From VFJQ01 sp044226525 (GTDB lineage Bacteria > Verrucomicrobiota > Verrucomicrobiia > Chthoniobacterales > Chthoniobacteraceae), in the NCBI GenBank assembly GCA_044226525.1, contig JBGAGV010000007.1:62001-126000 (forward strand): DNA of 64,000 bases. Direction: 5' to 3'. The notes below the pieces were generated by a model, which was not told where the DNA came from, did not search any database, and saw only the letters and a list, made by a program, of their open reading frames with translations. Of the stretch, positions 28,245 to 35,464 are shown piece after piece (position 1 is the first letter of the stretch; the number at the start of each line of letters is the position of its first letter). Made by a program: the position numbers and the translations under genes.

Positions 28245-28283
28245 ACCAGCCCGGTCCTTCCCCGACCGGGCTGGTCTTTTTTT
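28245..28283 (+). terminator. Strong rho-independent terminator
   Basis: ACCAGCCCGGTC (28245-28256) pairs perfectly with GACCGGGCTGGT (28264-28275) and is followed by CTTTTTTT. It ends the tiny lipoprotein transcript. Confidence 0.9.
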
Positions 28284-28660
28284 GGGCGGCGCCTCTCCTT
28301 CCTCACGCCCTTCATCGCTCCCAAACGCCGCCGCAGTTAAGCTCGGCGGGGAAGATCGAGAGGCAGAGGAAGAGGTGTTCAAGAAGTAGGTTCAGAAAAC
28401 CCGGCGCCGACAGAACAGACGGAATGGGCCGTTGGTCGGACGGGCTCCGAGAGGCGAAATTGCCGGGTGCGAACTATCGACCAACACGAAGGGAGACGAT
28501 CACGAGATGATCGTGGACAACTCATGGTTGATGGCAGGAACGCGCGATCAAAGCTGGTTGCCATCCTCCTCTCATCCGCAAACCTCTCCCCCCAAACAGA
28601 CACAATAAACACACTATTTCCCAACCGTGGCATTCCAGAAGACTCTCCTGTCGCTTCCCC
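28284..28660. other. Gene-free stretch
   Basis: No reading frame here has a recognisable product, coding-like start or conserved motif. Only a short hairpin (ACGATCA, loop CGAGA, TGATCGT near 28497-28515) is visible. It separates the lipoprotein terminator from the end of mpg. Confidence 0.5.
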
Positions 28661-29296
28661 TCACTCTTCAACCCCACGCGGTCGCACGCTCACAAACTCG
28701 CTCCCCCGCAGCGTGAAGCGCCAGGGCAGTTCCTGCGCGCGGGAGATCCCGATCCGCCCATCGGCGATGGTCTCGACCGGGCTGGGCGCGTGGGCGAAGC
28801 CGATGGTTTTCCCCCGGCACAGATCGCGGCCGTGATCGGTGCCATCCACCGCGAGGGCGAGGGCGAGTTTGCCCGGCCCGGAGCAGAGCGAGTGCGGCAC
28901 GCGAAAGGGGGCGCCGGACGCGCGGCCCCGGCGGCGGCGCCGCGACATGAGATCGATGCCCCGCGTCGGCTCGAGGGCGCGAAGCAGAACGAAGCCGTCC
29001 ATTCCCCCGCCCTTCACCAGCACGTTGAGCAGCCAATACATGCCGTAGTTGAAATACACATAAGCCGCACCAGGCCGATGGCGCGCGACGAATTCCCGCG
29101 CACTCGGGCGCGTGAAGGTGTGGCTGGCTTCATCGCCCACCGAGGCGTAGGCCTCGGTCTCCACCACCACTCCGGCGCATTTCCCCCAGACCAGTTCGCA
29201 GCCGATCAATTCCCGGGCACAGGTCACCGGATCGCGCTGGAAAAACTCGCGCTCGATCCAGGCCGGCGATGCGTTCGCAGCCACGAGGTCGCTCAC
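28661..29296 (-). CDS. mpg: 3-methyladenine DNA glycosylase (AAG/MPG family)
   Basis: It removes alkylated purines from DNA in base excision repair. The 211-residue product from the GTG at 29296 has FFQRDPVTCARELIGCELV, VVETEAYASVGDEASHTF (with the catalytic-loop Glu), AYVYFNYGMYWLLNV and CSGPGKLALAL, the AAG-fold signatures. The GTG overlaps the stop of the upstream NIF3-family gene (GTGA). A longer ATG start near 29325 is possible but would overlap that gene more. Confidence 0.92.
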   Translation of the reverse strand: MSDLVAANASPAWIEREFFQRDPVTCARELIGCELVWGKCAGVVVETEAYASVGDEASHTFTRPSAREFVARHRPGAAYVYFNYGMYWLLNVLVKGGGMDGFVLLRALEPTRGIDLMSRRRRRGRASGAPFRVPHSLCSGPGKLALALAVDGTDHGRDLCRGKTIGFAHAPSPVETIADGRIGISRAQELPWRFTLRGSEFVSVRPRGVEE

Positions 29297-30054
29297 AAGC
29301 CCGTGGGGTGATCGATGAACTCCCATGGCACGTCGAACTTCTTCGCCACATGCGCCGCGAGAGCTTTCACCCCAAAGGTCTCGGTCGCATAATGCCCGGC
29401 GTAGATCACATTGAGCCCGAGTTCTTCCGCCGCGGTGAAGCTCCAGTGCGGGCCTTCGCCGGTGATGAACGTATCCACGCCGCTGCGCGCGATCTCGGCC
29501 ACTTCGCTCCCGGCGCCACCCGTCACCACGCCGACTTTGCGCACCTTCTCCGGCCCCGCCGCGCAGACGGTGACGGCCCCATCCCCCACGGCCACTCGCA
29601 CGCGATCGGTCAGATCGACCAGCGAAGTTTCGATTTCTCCACGCATCCCGACCGGCTCCGTCTTGAACGGGAAGAAAGGCTCGAGTCCGTGCAGGCCGAT
29701 GGCGCGGCTCAACTGCGCCGCGTTCCCTACCTCGGGGTGTGCATCGAGCGGCAAATGCGACGCGAACACCGCGAGGTCGCCATGAATGGCCAGCTTCAGC
29801 TTGCGATACCGCGCGCCGGTAAATGCGCGGCAGTGCTGATCCCACATGAGCCCATGATGCACGAGCAGGAGCGACACGCCGCGTTCCACCGCCAGCGCGA
29901 TGACCGCTTCGCACGCATCCACTGCGGCCGCGATTTTCGCGACGCCGCCGGAGTTGTCGAGTTGCAGGCCATTGACTGCACCGGAGTAGTCCGGAAATCC
30001 CGGATGCCGGAGGTAATCTTCAAGGTGGGCGACGATGGAATGCAGGGCGGGCAT
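29293..30054 (-). CDS. NIF3-like dinuclear metal-centre protein
   Basis: A 253-residue NIF3/YbgI family member (often labelled GTP cyclohydrolase type 2-like; the real role is not settled). It shows PGFPDYSGAVNGLQLDN at the start, SLLLVHHGLMWD (metal-binding His pair), VFASHLPLDAHPEVGN, VGVVTGGAGS, DTFITGEGPHWSF and NVIYAGHYATE, whose His and Glu complete the metal site. It overlaps mpg by 4 nt, so repair and this protein share a transcript. Confidence 0.92.
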   Translation of the reverse strand: MPALHSIVAHLEDYLRHPGFPDYSGAVNGLQLDNSGGVAKIAAAVDACEAVIALAVERGVSLLLVHHGLMWDQHCRAFTGARYRKLKLAIHGDLAVFASHLPLDAHPEVGNAAQLSRAIGLHGLEPFFPFKTEPVGMRGEIETSLVDLTDRVRVAVGDGAVTVCAAGPEKVRKVGVVTGGAGSEVAEIARSGVDTFITGEGPHWSFTAAEELGLNVIYAGHYATETFGVKALAAHVAKKFDVPWEFIDHPTGL

Positions 30055-30067
30055 GTGGTGAGAGGAG

Positions 30068-30096
30068 TTGTCGTTTTGAGGGCTGGGGACTATACT
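30068..30096 (+). promoter_or_regulatory. Putative sigma-70 promoter
   Basis: TTGTCG (30068-30073) and TATACT (30091-30096) are separated by 17 nt and lie 50-80 nt before the zinc-ribbon membrane protein gene. Both boxes are close to consensus; the start site is not known. Confidence 0.5.
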
Positions 30097-30147
30097 GTGC
30101 TCAGGGTTTTCACAAACAAGGGTCGCCGCAACTCAAAGCCGAATCCT

Positions 30148-30543
30148 ATGCAAACCGCCGAAGCTATCTCCACCCCGACAGTCCTCCGGGAGCCACTCAC
30201 GGTGTGTCCTCTCTGCGACACGCCCCTCGATCCGAATCATCCCACCGAATGCTCGCGCTGCGATTGGGTGCTCGGATATCGCCGCCACCAGGCCACCCCC
30301 ATCGGCACGGAACGCGATGCGTATTCCGTGATCCTGAGCGTCGTGCCCGGTCTGGGTCACATCTACAAAGGGCATCTCATGCCGGGCCTGCTTTTCATGG
30401 CGGGCTGGCTCCTGGCCATCTTCGTCGTCAGCGTCATCGCGACGTTTACGATGGGCTTCGGCCTCCTCCTCCTCCCCCTTTATTGGGTTGGCGTCATGAT
30501 GCACGTCTACTGGCTCGAAGACCTGAACGCGCCTCAGGCGTAA
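30148..30543 (+). CDS. Zinc-ribbon membrane protein
   Basis: A 131-residue protein. The N-terminal part has two CxxC pairs (CPLCDTPL, then CSRCDWVLG) that form a zinc ribbon near residues 20-45. Residues about 60-125 hold two to three membrane spans (LSVVPGLGHIYKGHLMPGLLF resembles TM2-type membrane proteins; LLAIFVVSVIATFTMGFGLLL). Function unknown. It converges with the nucleotidyltransferase operon. Confidence 0.65.
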   Translation: MQTAEAISTPTVLREPLTVCPLCDTPLDPNHPTECSRCDWVLGYRRHQATPIGTERDAYSVILSVVPGLGHIYKGHLMPGLLFMAGWLLAIFVVSVIATFTMGFGLLLLPLYWVGVMMHVYWLEDLNAPQA

Positions 30544-30562
30544 TCGACAGCACGTGCCGGCG

Positions 30563-31495
30563 CTATCCCACGTCCACGTCGCAGAGTGAACCGGCAGCCA
30601 CCCTGCCGCCGGCCACGATGCAGCGGTCGAGTCTAGCGTGCGCGGCCACGCTCCCCCCCGCCCACACGAGTGAGTCGTGGATGAGCGCCCCCGCTCCGAT
30701 CTTCGCCCCCGCACCGATCGCGCTCGCGCCGGTGATACGGGCGTCGGGAGCGATCTGGGTGCAGGGATCTATCCACGGGCCTCCACCGAGATGCCGATGC
30801 ACCTCAAGGTATTGCTCACGCGAACCGAGGTCGAACCAATCGCCTTCATCGATCACGACTCCGCCGAGCTTCGCGCCCGCGCGAATCATGTCGATGAAGA
30901 TGGCCACCACATCCACTTTCTGCGCCGGCGGAATACGGGCGAAAAACGAAGGTTCGACGAGATAGATGCCGGCGAACAGATACTTTCCTTCGTGACCGAG
31001 CGTGCTGCGCAGATCCAGCACGCGACCGTTCTCGCATGCCACCCGCAACGGTCCGCCACTCGAACGCAGGATGAGCGTCACTTCGTTCCCCGCCTCCCGG
31101 TGCGCGCGCAACGCCGGCTCCAGCGGGAGACTGGTAAAAATGTCGCCGTTATAGACCCAGAACGGGCCGCCGCTGAGCAGATCCTCGACGTTCTTGATGC
31201 CGCCGCCCGTCTCGAGCACTTCCGGTTGCTCGTCGCGAAACGAGATCGGCACTCCTCGATAGACCGGCTCCGCAAACACCTCGCCATAAACCTGCGAACG
31301 CCAGTGCGTATTCACCACCAACCGCTCCACGCCGACCTCGAGCAAACGATCGAAGGCGTAAGTAATCAGCGGCCGGTTCGCGACGGGAATGAGCGGCTTC
31401 GGGCAATGATCGGTCAACGGGCGCAAGCGCGTGCCGAGACCGGCACCGAGCACGAAGGCCTGGTTAATGGGGGCTGCGGAATCGCGTTTCGTCAC
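30563..31495 (-). CDS. NDP-sugar nucleotidyltransferase with left-handed beta-helix tail
   Basis: A 310-residue enzyme with the nucleotidyltransferase signature GAGLGTRLRPLTDHCPKPLIPV (here split: GAGLGTRLRPLT at residue 17 and CPKPLIPVANRP). VVNTHW, ETGGGIKN, WVYNGDIFTSLP and DEGDWFDLGSREQYLE follow. Residues about 245-310 are hexapeptide-repeat-like (IAPDARITGASAIGAGAKIGAG). It probably makes GDP-mannose or another NDP-sugar for glycan or wall polymer synthesis. It is the last gene of the operon that starts with sppA, 30 nt after tsaB. Confidence 0.88.
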   Translation of the reverse strand: MTKRDSAAPINQAFVLGAGLGTRLRPLTDHCPKPLIPVANRPLITYAFDRLLEVGVERLVVNTHWRSQVYGEVFAEPVYRGVPISFRDEQPEVLETGGGIKNVEDLLSGGPFWVYNGDIFTSLPLEPALRAHREAGNEVTLILRSSGGPLRVACENGRVLDLRSTLGHEGKYLFAGIYLVEPSFFARIPPAQKVDVVAIFIDMIRAGAKLGGVVIDEGDWFDLGSREQYLEVHRHLGGGPWIDPCTQIAPDARITGASAIGAGAKIGAGALIHDSLVWAGGSVAAHARLDRCIVAGGRVAAGSLCDVDVG

Positions 31496-31525
31496 GTCGG
31501 GCTATCGACCATCAACGATTCACCA

Positions 31526-32128
31526 TCAACTGCCCCGCGGCGGCGTGATGTGCGGCTCACGGAGATAAAGCGGCTCCAAGTGGTCCCGCTGCACGAGGCC
31601 GATTCCCTCCACGGCCATCTCGGCGAGGATGACCGCGCTCGGGTAAGCGATTTGCAACGAAGGAAAAGCCGCCACCGGCTCCGTGGCGAAAACCGGCAAC
31701 GAACGGGCGCCGATTTCATCGCGCACCTCGCGTTCCGTCGCCAGCCGCGGGCCGTCCTGGCTGATCCGCCGGTGCATCCAGCTAAAGTAAAACGATCCCC
31801 GGCGGGCGTCACCGATGGCAAAGTAATCCTCGTCCTGAACGTCCAGCGCCGCGACCGACGGAATCCCTACGAGGTCCGCACCCAGGACGAGATTCATCCC
31901 CATGGCTGCCGATATGCCGATGCGAATGCCGGCGTAAGATCCGGGCCCCAGACCGACAGCTACGCAGTCAAAGCGTCCGGCATAACCGCGGGCTTTTTCC
32001 AGCGCGGCAAACAACGCCGAGCCATGCCCGCGATCGGCCTGAAACTTCTGCTGAAACGCAATCTCCCCGAAAGCGTAAACGGCCACGCTGCCCTGGGCGG
32101 TGGAAGTGTCGAGTGCGAGCGTGATCAT
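31526..32128 (-). CDS. tsaB: tRNA threonylcarbamoyladenosine synthesis protein TsaB
   Basis: TsaB is the inactive ASKHA partner of TsaD in making t6A37 in ANN-decoding tRNAs. The 200-residue product has LALDTSTAQGSVAV at the N-terminus, GLGPGSYAGIRIGIS near residue 60-75 and DARRGSFYFSW. The ATG overlaps the tsaE stop (ATGA), a common pairing. Confidence 0.93.
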   Translation of the reverse strand: MITLALDTSTAQGSVAVYAFGEIAFQQKFQADRGHGSALFAALEKARGYAGRFDCVAVGLGPGSYAGIRIGISAAMGMNLVLGADLVGIPSVAALDVQDEDYFAIGDARRGSFYFSWMHRRISQDGPRLATEREVRDEIGARSLPVFATEPVAAFPSLQIAYPSAVILAEMAVEGIGLVQRDHLEPLYLREPHITPPRGS

Positions 32129-32589
32129 TTCCGCTCGGTGATGCTGCGGCGGTTGTCGCCCGTGATGCTGAGGTAAAACCAGCGCGTGTGCGCGGGGAGC
32201 AGTTCCTTGAATTTATCCGCCCACTCGATGACGCACACCCCATCGCCACCGACGTAATCCTGCAAACCGATTTCCTCGGCTTCCGCGTCGGTTTCCAGGC
32301 GGTAAAAATCGAAATGATACAGCGGCATGAGCCCTCCGAAGTATTCGTGAATGAGAGTGAAAGTCGGGCTGGTGACATCGCCCAGGTAGCCGAGGCCCTC
32401 GGCGAGTCCTTTGACAAAGTGCGTTTTCCCAGAGCCGAGTTCGCCACACAGGCCGACGACGCTGCCGGGGTGGAGTTCGGGAGCGAGCTTCTTTGCGAAG
32501 TTCAGCGTTTCGGAGGGTTTAGCGGAAGTGATCGTAGCCACGCGGGGCGAGCGAGGTGTGAGGTTCTGAAGGTAAGGTAAGTCTGCCAA
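32125..32589 (-). CDS. tsaE: tRNA threonylcarbamoyladenosine synthesis ATPase TsaE
   Basis: TsaE is the P-loop ATPase of the TsaBDE complex. It shows Walker A GELGSGKTHFVKGLA near residue 50, TSPTFTLIHEY, LYHFDFYRL and CVIEWADKF. From the ATG at 32589 it has 154 residues but overlaps thiL by 71 nt; a GTG at 32541 gives 138 residues with a 23-nt overlap and may be the true start. It is coupled to tsaB. Confidence 0.92.
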   Translation of the reverse strand: MADLPYLQNLTPRSPRVATITSAKPSETLNFAKKLAPELHPGSVVGLCGELGSGKTHFVKGLAEGLGYLGDVTSPTFTLIHEYFGGLMPLYHFDFYRLETDAEAEEIGLQDYVGGDGVCVIEWADKFKELLPAHTRWFYLSITGDNRRSITERK

Positions 32590-33409
32590 TTTGCGAGAGC
32601 GGTAGCCTCGGAAAGGCCTTCCGCCACTCGGTCGTCAGCTTAGATACGTAACGATTTGGCAGGGCAAAGAGCAATTCGTAATCCTCGCCATCCCCTAAAG
32701 CGCACTTTAGCGAGCACCCTGCGGCCCGCGGAACCCGGGTCTCGTCGAGGATAAATCCGCAACCGCTCGCCCGGGCCAGCCGAGGCAGATCGGCAGCGAC
32801 GCCATCACTCAGGTCCATCATGGCATGCGGTCGGAAGTGCTGGGTCAACCACCGAGCTTCGGCGAGGCGCGGGGTGAAATCGAGATGCTTGCCGGCGATC
32901 GATCCGCCAAGTTTTCCGGTGACGAACACGGCATCGTCCGGTTTTCCCCCGTCGCGGCGCACACATCGAGTCCGCTCCACCTCACCGGTTAGCGCAACAT
33001 TGATGAAAATCGCCCCGGGGGATCGCGCCGTCTCGCCCCCGACGATCGTCACCCCAAAGCGGCGCGCCGCTTTTCGCAGGCCGCCATAAAATGCGTCCAG
33101 CCATGCCACCTCCTGCGTCTGCGGCACCGCGACGGTGATGAGTGCGTGCCGCGGTTCGCCCCCCATGGCCGCAATATCGCTGATCGCACGGCAGAGCGCT
33201 TTCCAGCCCACCCGGCGGGGATCTGCATCCGGCGCGAAGTGGATGCGTTCGATAACGCAGTCGGTCTTGAGCAGCAACCAGCGACGGTCGCGTGGTCGCC
33301 CCACGATGGCGCAATCGTCGCCCGGGCCGGTCAGCACGTCGGCCGCGGAAGGCAGACCGCACAACAAGCGCGCCACGAGAGCATCTTCGCCCAACGCCGC
33401 TAGCTTCAC
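32519..33409 (-). CDS. thiL: Thiamine-monophosphate kinase
   Basis: ThiL phosphorylates thiamine monophosphate to thiamine diphosphate. The GTG at 33409 overlaps the CPBP stop (GTGA) and gives 296 residues. Signatures: TGPGDDCAIVG, LLLKTDCVIERIHF, RAISDIAAMGGEP, FGVTIVGGET, MMDLSDGVAADLPRLA and LGDGEDYELLFAL. All match ThiL of the PurM-like family. The much longer open frame upstream is antisense-like read-through inside the CPBP gene. Confidence 0.94.
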   Translation of the reverse strand: MKLAALGEDALVARLLCGLPSAADVLTGPGDDCAIVGRPRDRRWLLLKTDCVIERIHFAPDADPRRVGWKALCRAISDIAAMGGEPRHALITVAVPQTQEVAWLDAFYGGLRKAARRFGVTIVGGETARSPGAIFINVALTGEVERTRCVRRDGGKPDDAVFVTGKLGGSIAGKHLDFTPRLAEARWLTQHFRPHAMMDLSDGVAADLPRLARASGCGFILDETRVPRAAGCSLKCALGDGEDYELLFALPNRYVSKLTTEWRKAFPRLPLSQIGRLTLPSEPHTSLAPRGYDHFR

Positions 33410-34227
33410 TGCTTTTCCAGCAACTGCGGCGCCCACGTGAGCACGGCGAGTTGCACGCCGTTGAAGGTCATGTGCATCGCGATCGGCACCAGCAACGAAC
33501 CGCTCCATTCGTAAGCCAGCGTGAGCGCGAGGGCGAAAAGCAGCAGAGGCACCAGCGCGGCGACGTTTCCGTGAATGGCGGCAAACAAGGTCGCCGTGAA
33601 CACCGCGCTCGCCAGCGCGCCCGCCCAGCCCTTGAAGACGCCGTAGAAATAGCCACGAAAGAGCAGTTCCTCGACCGCCGGCTGAAACACGACCGCCAGG
33701 AACACGAGCGTGCCAAACATCGACTGATCGCCGGACTTCTTCGTCTGCCGTAGCATCGTCACCACCTCCTGTTCCGTCGCGCCGCCCTGCAGGGCACGAC
33801 TCACGATCTCCGCCGCCGCGGCCAGCAGCGGAAAGAGCGCCGCTACGATAAGGCCACCCGCCAGCAGAGCCCTCCAGAGCGGCCATCTCCGCAGGCCGAA
33901 CATCACCGACGGCTTCTGCTGGCGCCAGCGGAGCGAGACCCAGAAGACGGCCACGAACCCGAGGAAAATGATAATGTTCAGGGCAATCGCGTTCGGCGTC
34001 GGCATGTGGATTTCCGCCGTGCCTTCCCCTCGGACCATTCCCGACGCCACGGTGCTCAGGGCAAAAAACACGCAGAGAAACGAGGCCAGCAAAAGATCCG
34101 CAATGCCAAACCCCGCCGTCGCGACGCGCCCACCTCGCTCACGCACGCGCCGCAGCAGATGCCCGCTCAAGAAAATCCCCGGCAGTGACATCATCGCCTG
34201 AAAAAAAAGGCGTTGCAGGTCCGTCAT
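33406..34227 (-). CDS. CPBP-family intramembrane glutamic protease
   Basis: A 273-residue protein with about eight membrane spans. The CPBP motif EELLFRGYFYGVFKG near residue 190 and later HGNVAALVPLLLFAL and HMTFNGVQ provide the Glu-Glu, His and Asn residues of the active site. Such proteases process membrane proteins or prenylated proteins; the target is unknown. The ATG at 34227 is 4 nt after the sppA stop. A longer frame upstream would run through sppA. Confidence 0.9.
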   Translation of the reverse strand: MTDLQRLFFQAMMSLPGIFLSGHLLRRVRERGGRVATAGFGIADLLLASFLCVFFALSTVASGMVRGEGTAEIHMPTPNAIALNIIIFLGFVAVFWVSLRWRQQKPSVMFGLRRWPLWRALLAGGLIVAALFPLLAAAAEIVSRALQGGATEQEVVTMLRQTKKSGDQSMFGTLVFLAVVFQPAVEELLFRGYFYGVFKGWAGALASAVFTATLFAAIHGNVAALVPLLLFALALTLAYEWSGSLLVPIAMHMTFNGVQLAVLTWAPQLLEKQ

Positions 34228-34231
34228 AAAA

Positions 34232-35254
34232 TCACGGAGCGAAGAACGACGGGAGGTAATACGCCCGCCCCGCCTCCAGCTTTGGCAGCGCCGCATGAAG
34301 ATCGACCTCCACCTTCCGCGACACATCCGCCTTGCCAAACATGCGCAGGAAGCGGCCGAACCCCATCGGGGAAACATAACGCACAATGCGCGCGTTCTTG
34401 GCACCGCCCAGCGCGATCGCCTTCGCATAGGCGTCTTCGACTTCACCAACCTGGTCGATCAGCTTCGCATCGAGCGCATCCTTGCCACTCACGACGCGGC
34501 CATCCGCTATGCCGTTGCGGAGCTGATCCTCCGGCAGTTTGCGCTCCTTTGCGACGATCCCCACGAACTTGCCATAGGTCTGCATGATCATCTTCTGGAT
34601 GTAGTCGCGCTCCTCATCGGTCAGATCGCGCGACCCGCTCAGCATGTCCTTGAGCTTGCCGCTCTTGAAGGTCACGAACTCGAGCCCCACTTTATCGAAG
34701 AGCGTCTTGTATTTGAGTGACTGCATGATCACGCCGATCGAGCCGGTGAAGGTCGTTTCGTTCGCGATGAGGTGACTGCCGCCGCACGCCACGTAGTAGC
34801 CGCCGCTGGCCGCCATCGAGCCCATGTAAACCACGACCGGCTTCTTCTTCTCGTCGCGGAATTTTCGCACCGCGTTGTAAATGGTGTCGCTCGCGGTCAC
34901 CTCTCCGCCGGGCGAGTCGATGTTCAGCACCACAGCTTTGACCTTGGCGTCGTCGGCCGCCTGCCGGAGCTGGAGTTTGATGTCATCCACCGCCGTATCG
35001 CCGTAGGAGCCCGGCTCCATCCCGCTGATGACCCCGCGGAGATTCACGACTAGAATCTTATCCGCCTCATCTTTTTCCTTGGCCGGCACCAGCACCGTCT
35101 CCTCAAACTTCTCGGGACCGCCCGTGCTCGTGTTCATCGCCTCCCGTGCGCCGAGGAAGGCCAGATTGGCCACCACACTGAAGCTCAGCAGGATCAGCGA
35201 AACGACGAGGGCGGAAACAAGGCAGCCGGAGCGTTGCGGGTTCATGTCAGCCAT
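34232..35254 (-). CDS. sppA: Signal peptide peptidase SppA-type serine protease
   Basis: SppA cleaves leftover signal peptides at the membrane. The 340-residue short-form protein has one N-terminal membrane span (LVSALVVSLILLSFSVVANL), then VVLNIDSPGGEVTASDTIY, VVYMGSMAASGGYYVA (nucleophile Ser in AASGGYY), TFTGSIGVIM and FVTFKSGKLKDML with the general-base region. Starts at 35254 or 35245 are both possible; the former is used here. It heads the six-gene operon. Confidence 0.93.
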   Translation of the reverse strand: MADMNPQRSGCLVSALVVSLILLSFSVVANLAFLGAREAMNTSTGGPEKFEETVLVPAKEKDEADKILVVNLRGVISGMEPGSYGDTAVDDIKLQLRQAADDAKVKAVVLNIDSPGGEVTASDTIYNAVRKFRDEKKKPVVVYMGSMAASGGYYVACGGSHLIANETTFTGSIGVIMQSLKYKTLFDKVGLEFVTFKSGKLKDMLSGSRDLTDEERDYIQKMIMQTYGKFVGIVAKERKLPEDQLRNGIADGRVVSGKDALDAKLIDQVGEVEDAYAKAIALGGAKNARIVRYVSPMGFGRFLRMFGKADVSRKVEVDLHAALPKLEAGRAYYLPSFFAP

Positions 35255-35464
35255 TATCGTGACGGAGAAGCAGCCCGGCGGCAAGTGCGGGCCTGTTTGC
35301 GCTACACCTCCGCCCGCCGCTTCCGAGGCATCTACATCCTACTTCCTACCGTAAAACTCTCGAGAAGCCCCATGCATCACCCTTTCCGGCCCGGACATTT
35401 TACTTGCGCCAGATGGGCTCCGGGGTTGCATTAGAAGGCCTCAACCAACGGTAAAACCCGGTCA

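Noticed and set aside
28379..28633. 84-codon minus-strand frame between the lipoprotein terminator and mpg
   Set aside because: No motif, no ribosome site and a shadow-like composition.
33410..33886. N-terminal extension of thiL
   Set aside because: It overlaps the CPBP protease gene almost wholly; the GTG at 33409 with GTGA overlap gives the normal ThiL start.
35404..35440. Possible promoter before the Ser/Thr kinase
   Set aside because: A TTGCGC-like element is present but no acceptable -10 box lies at 16-18 nt.
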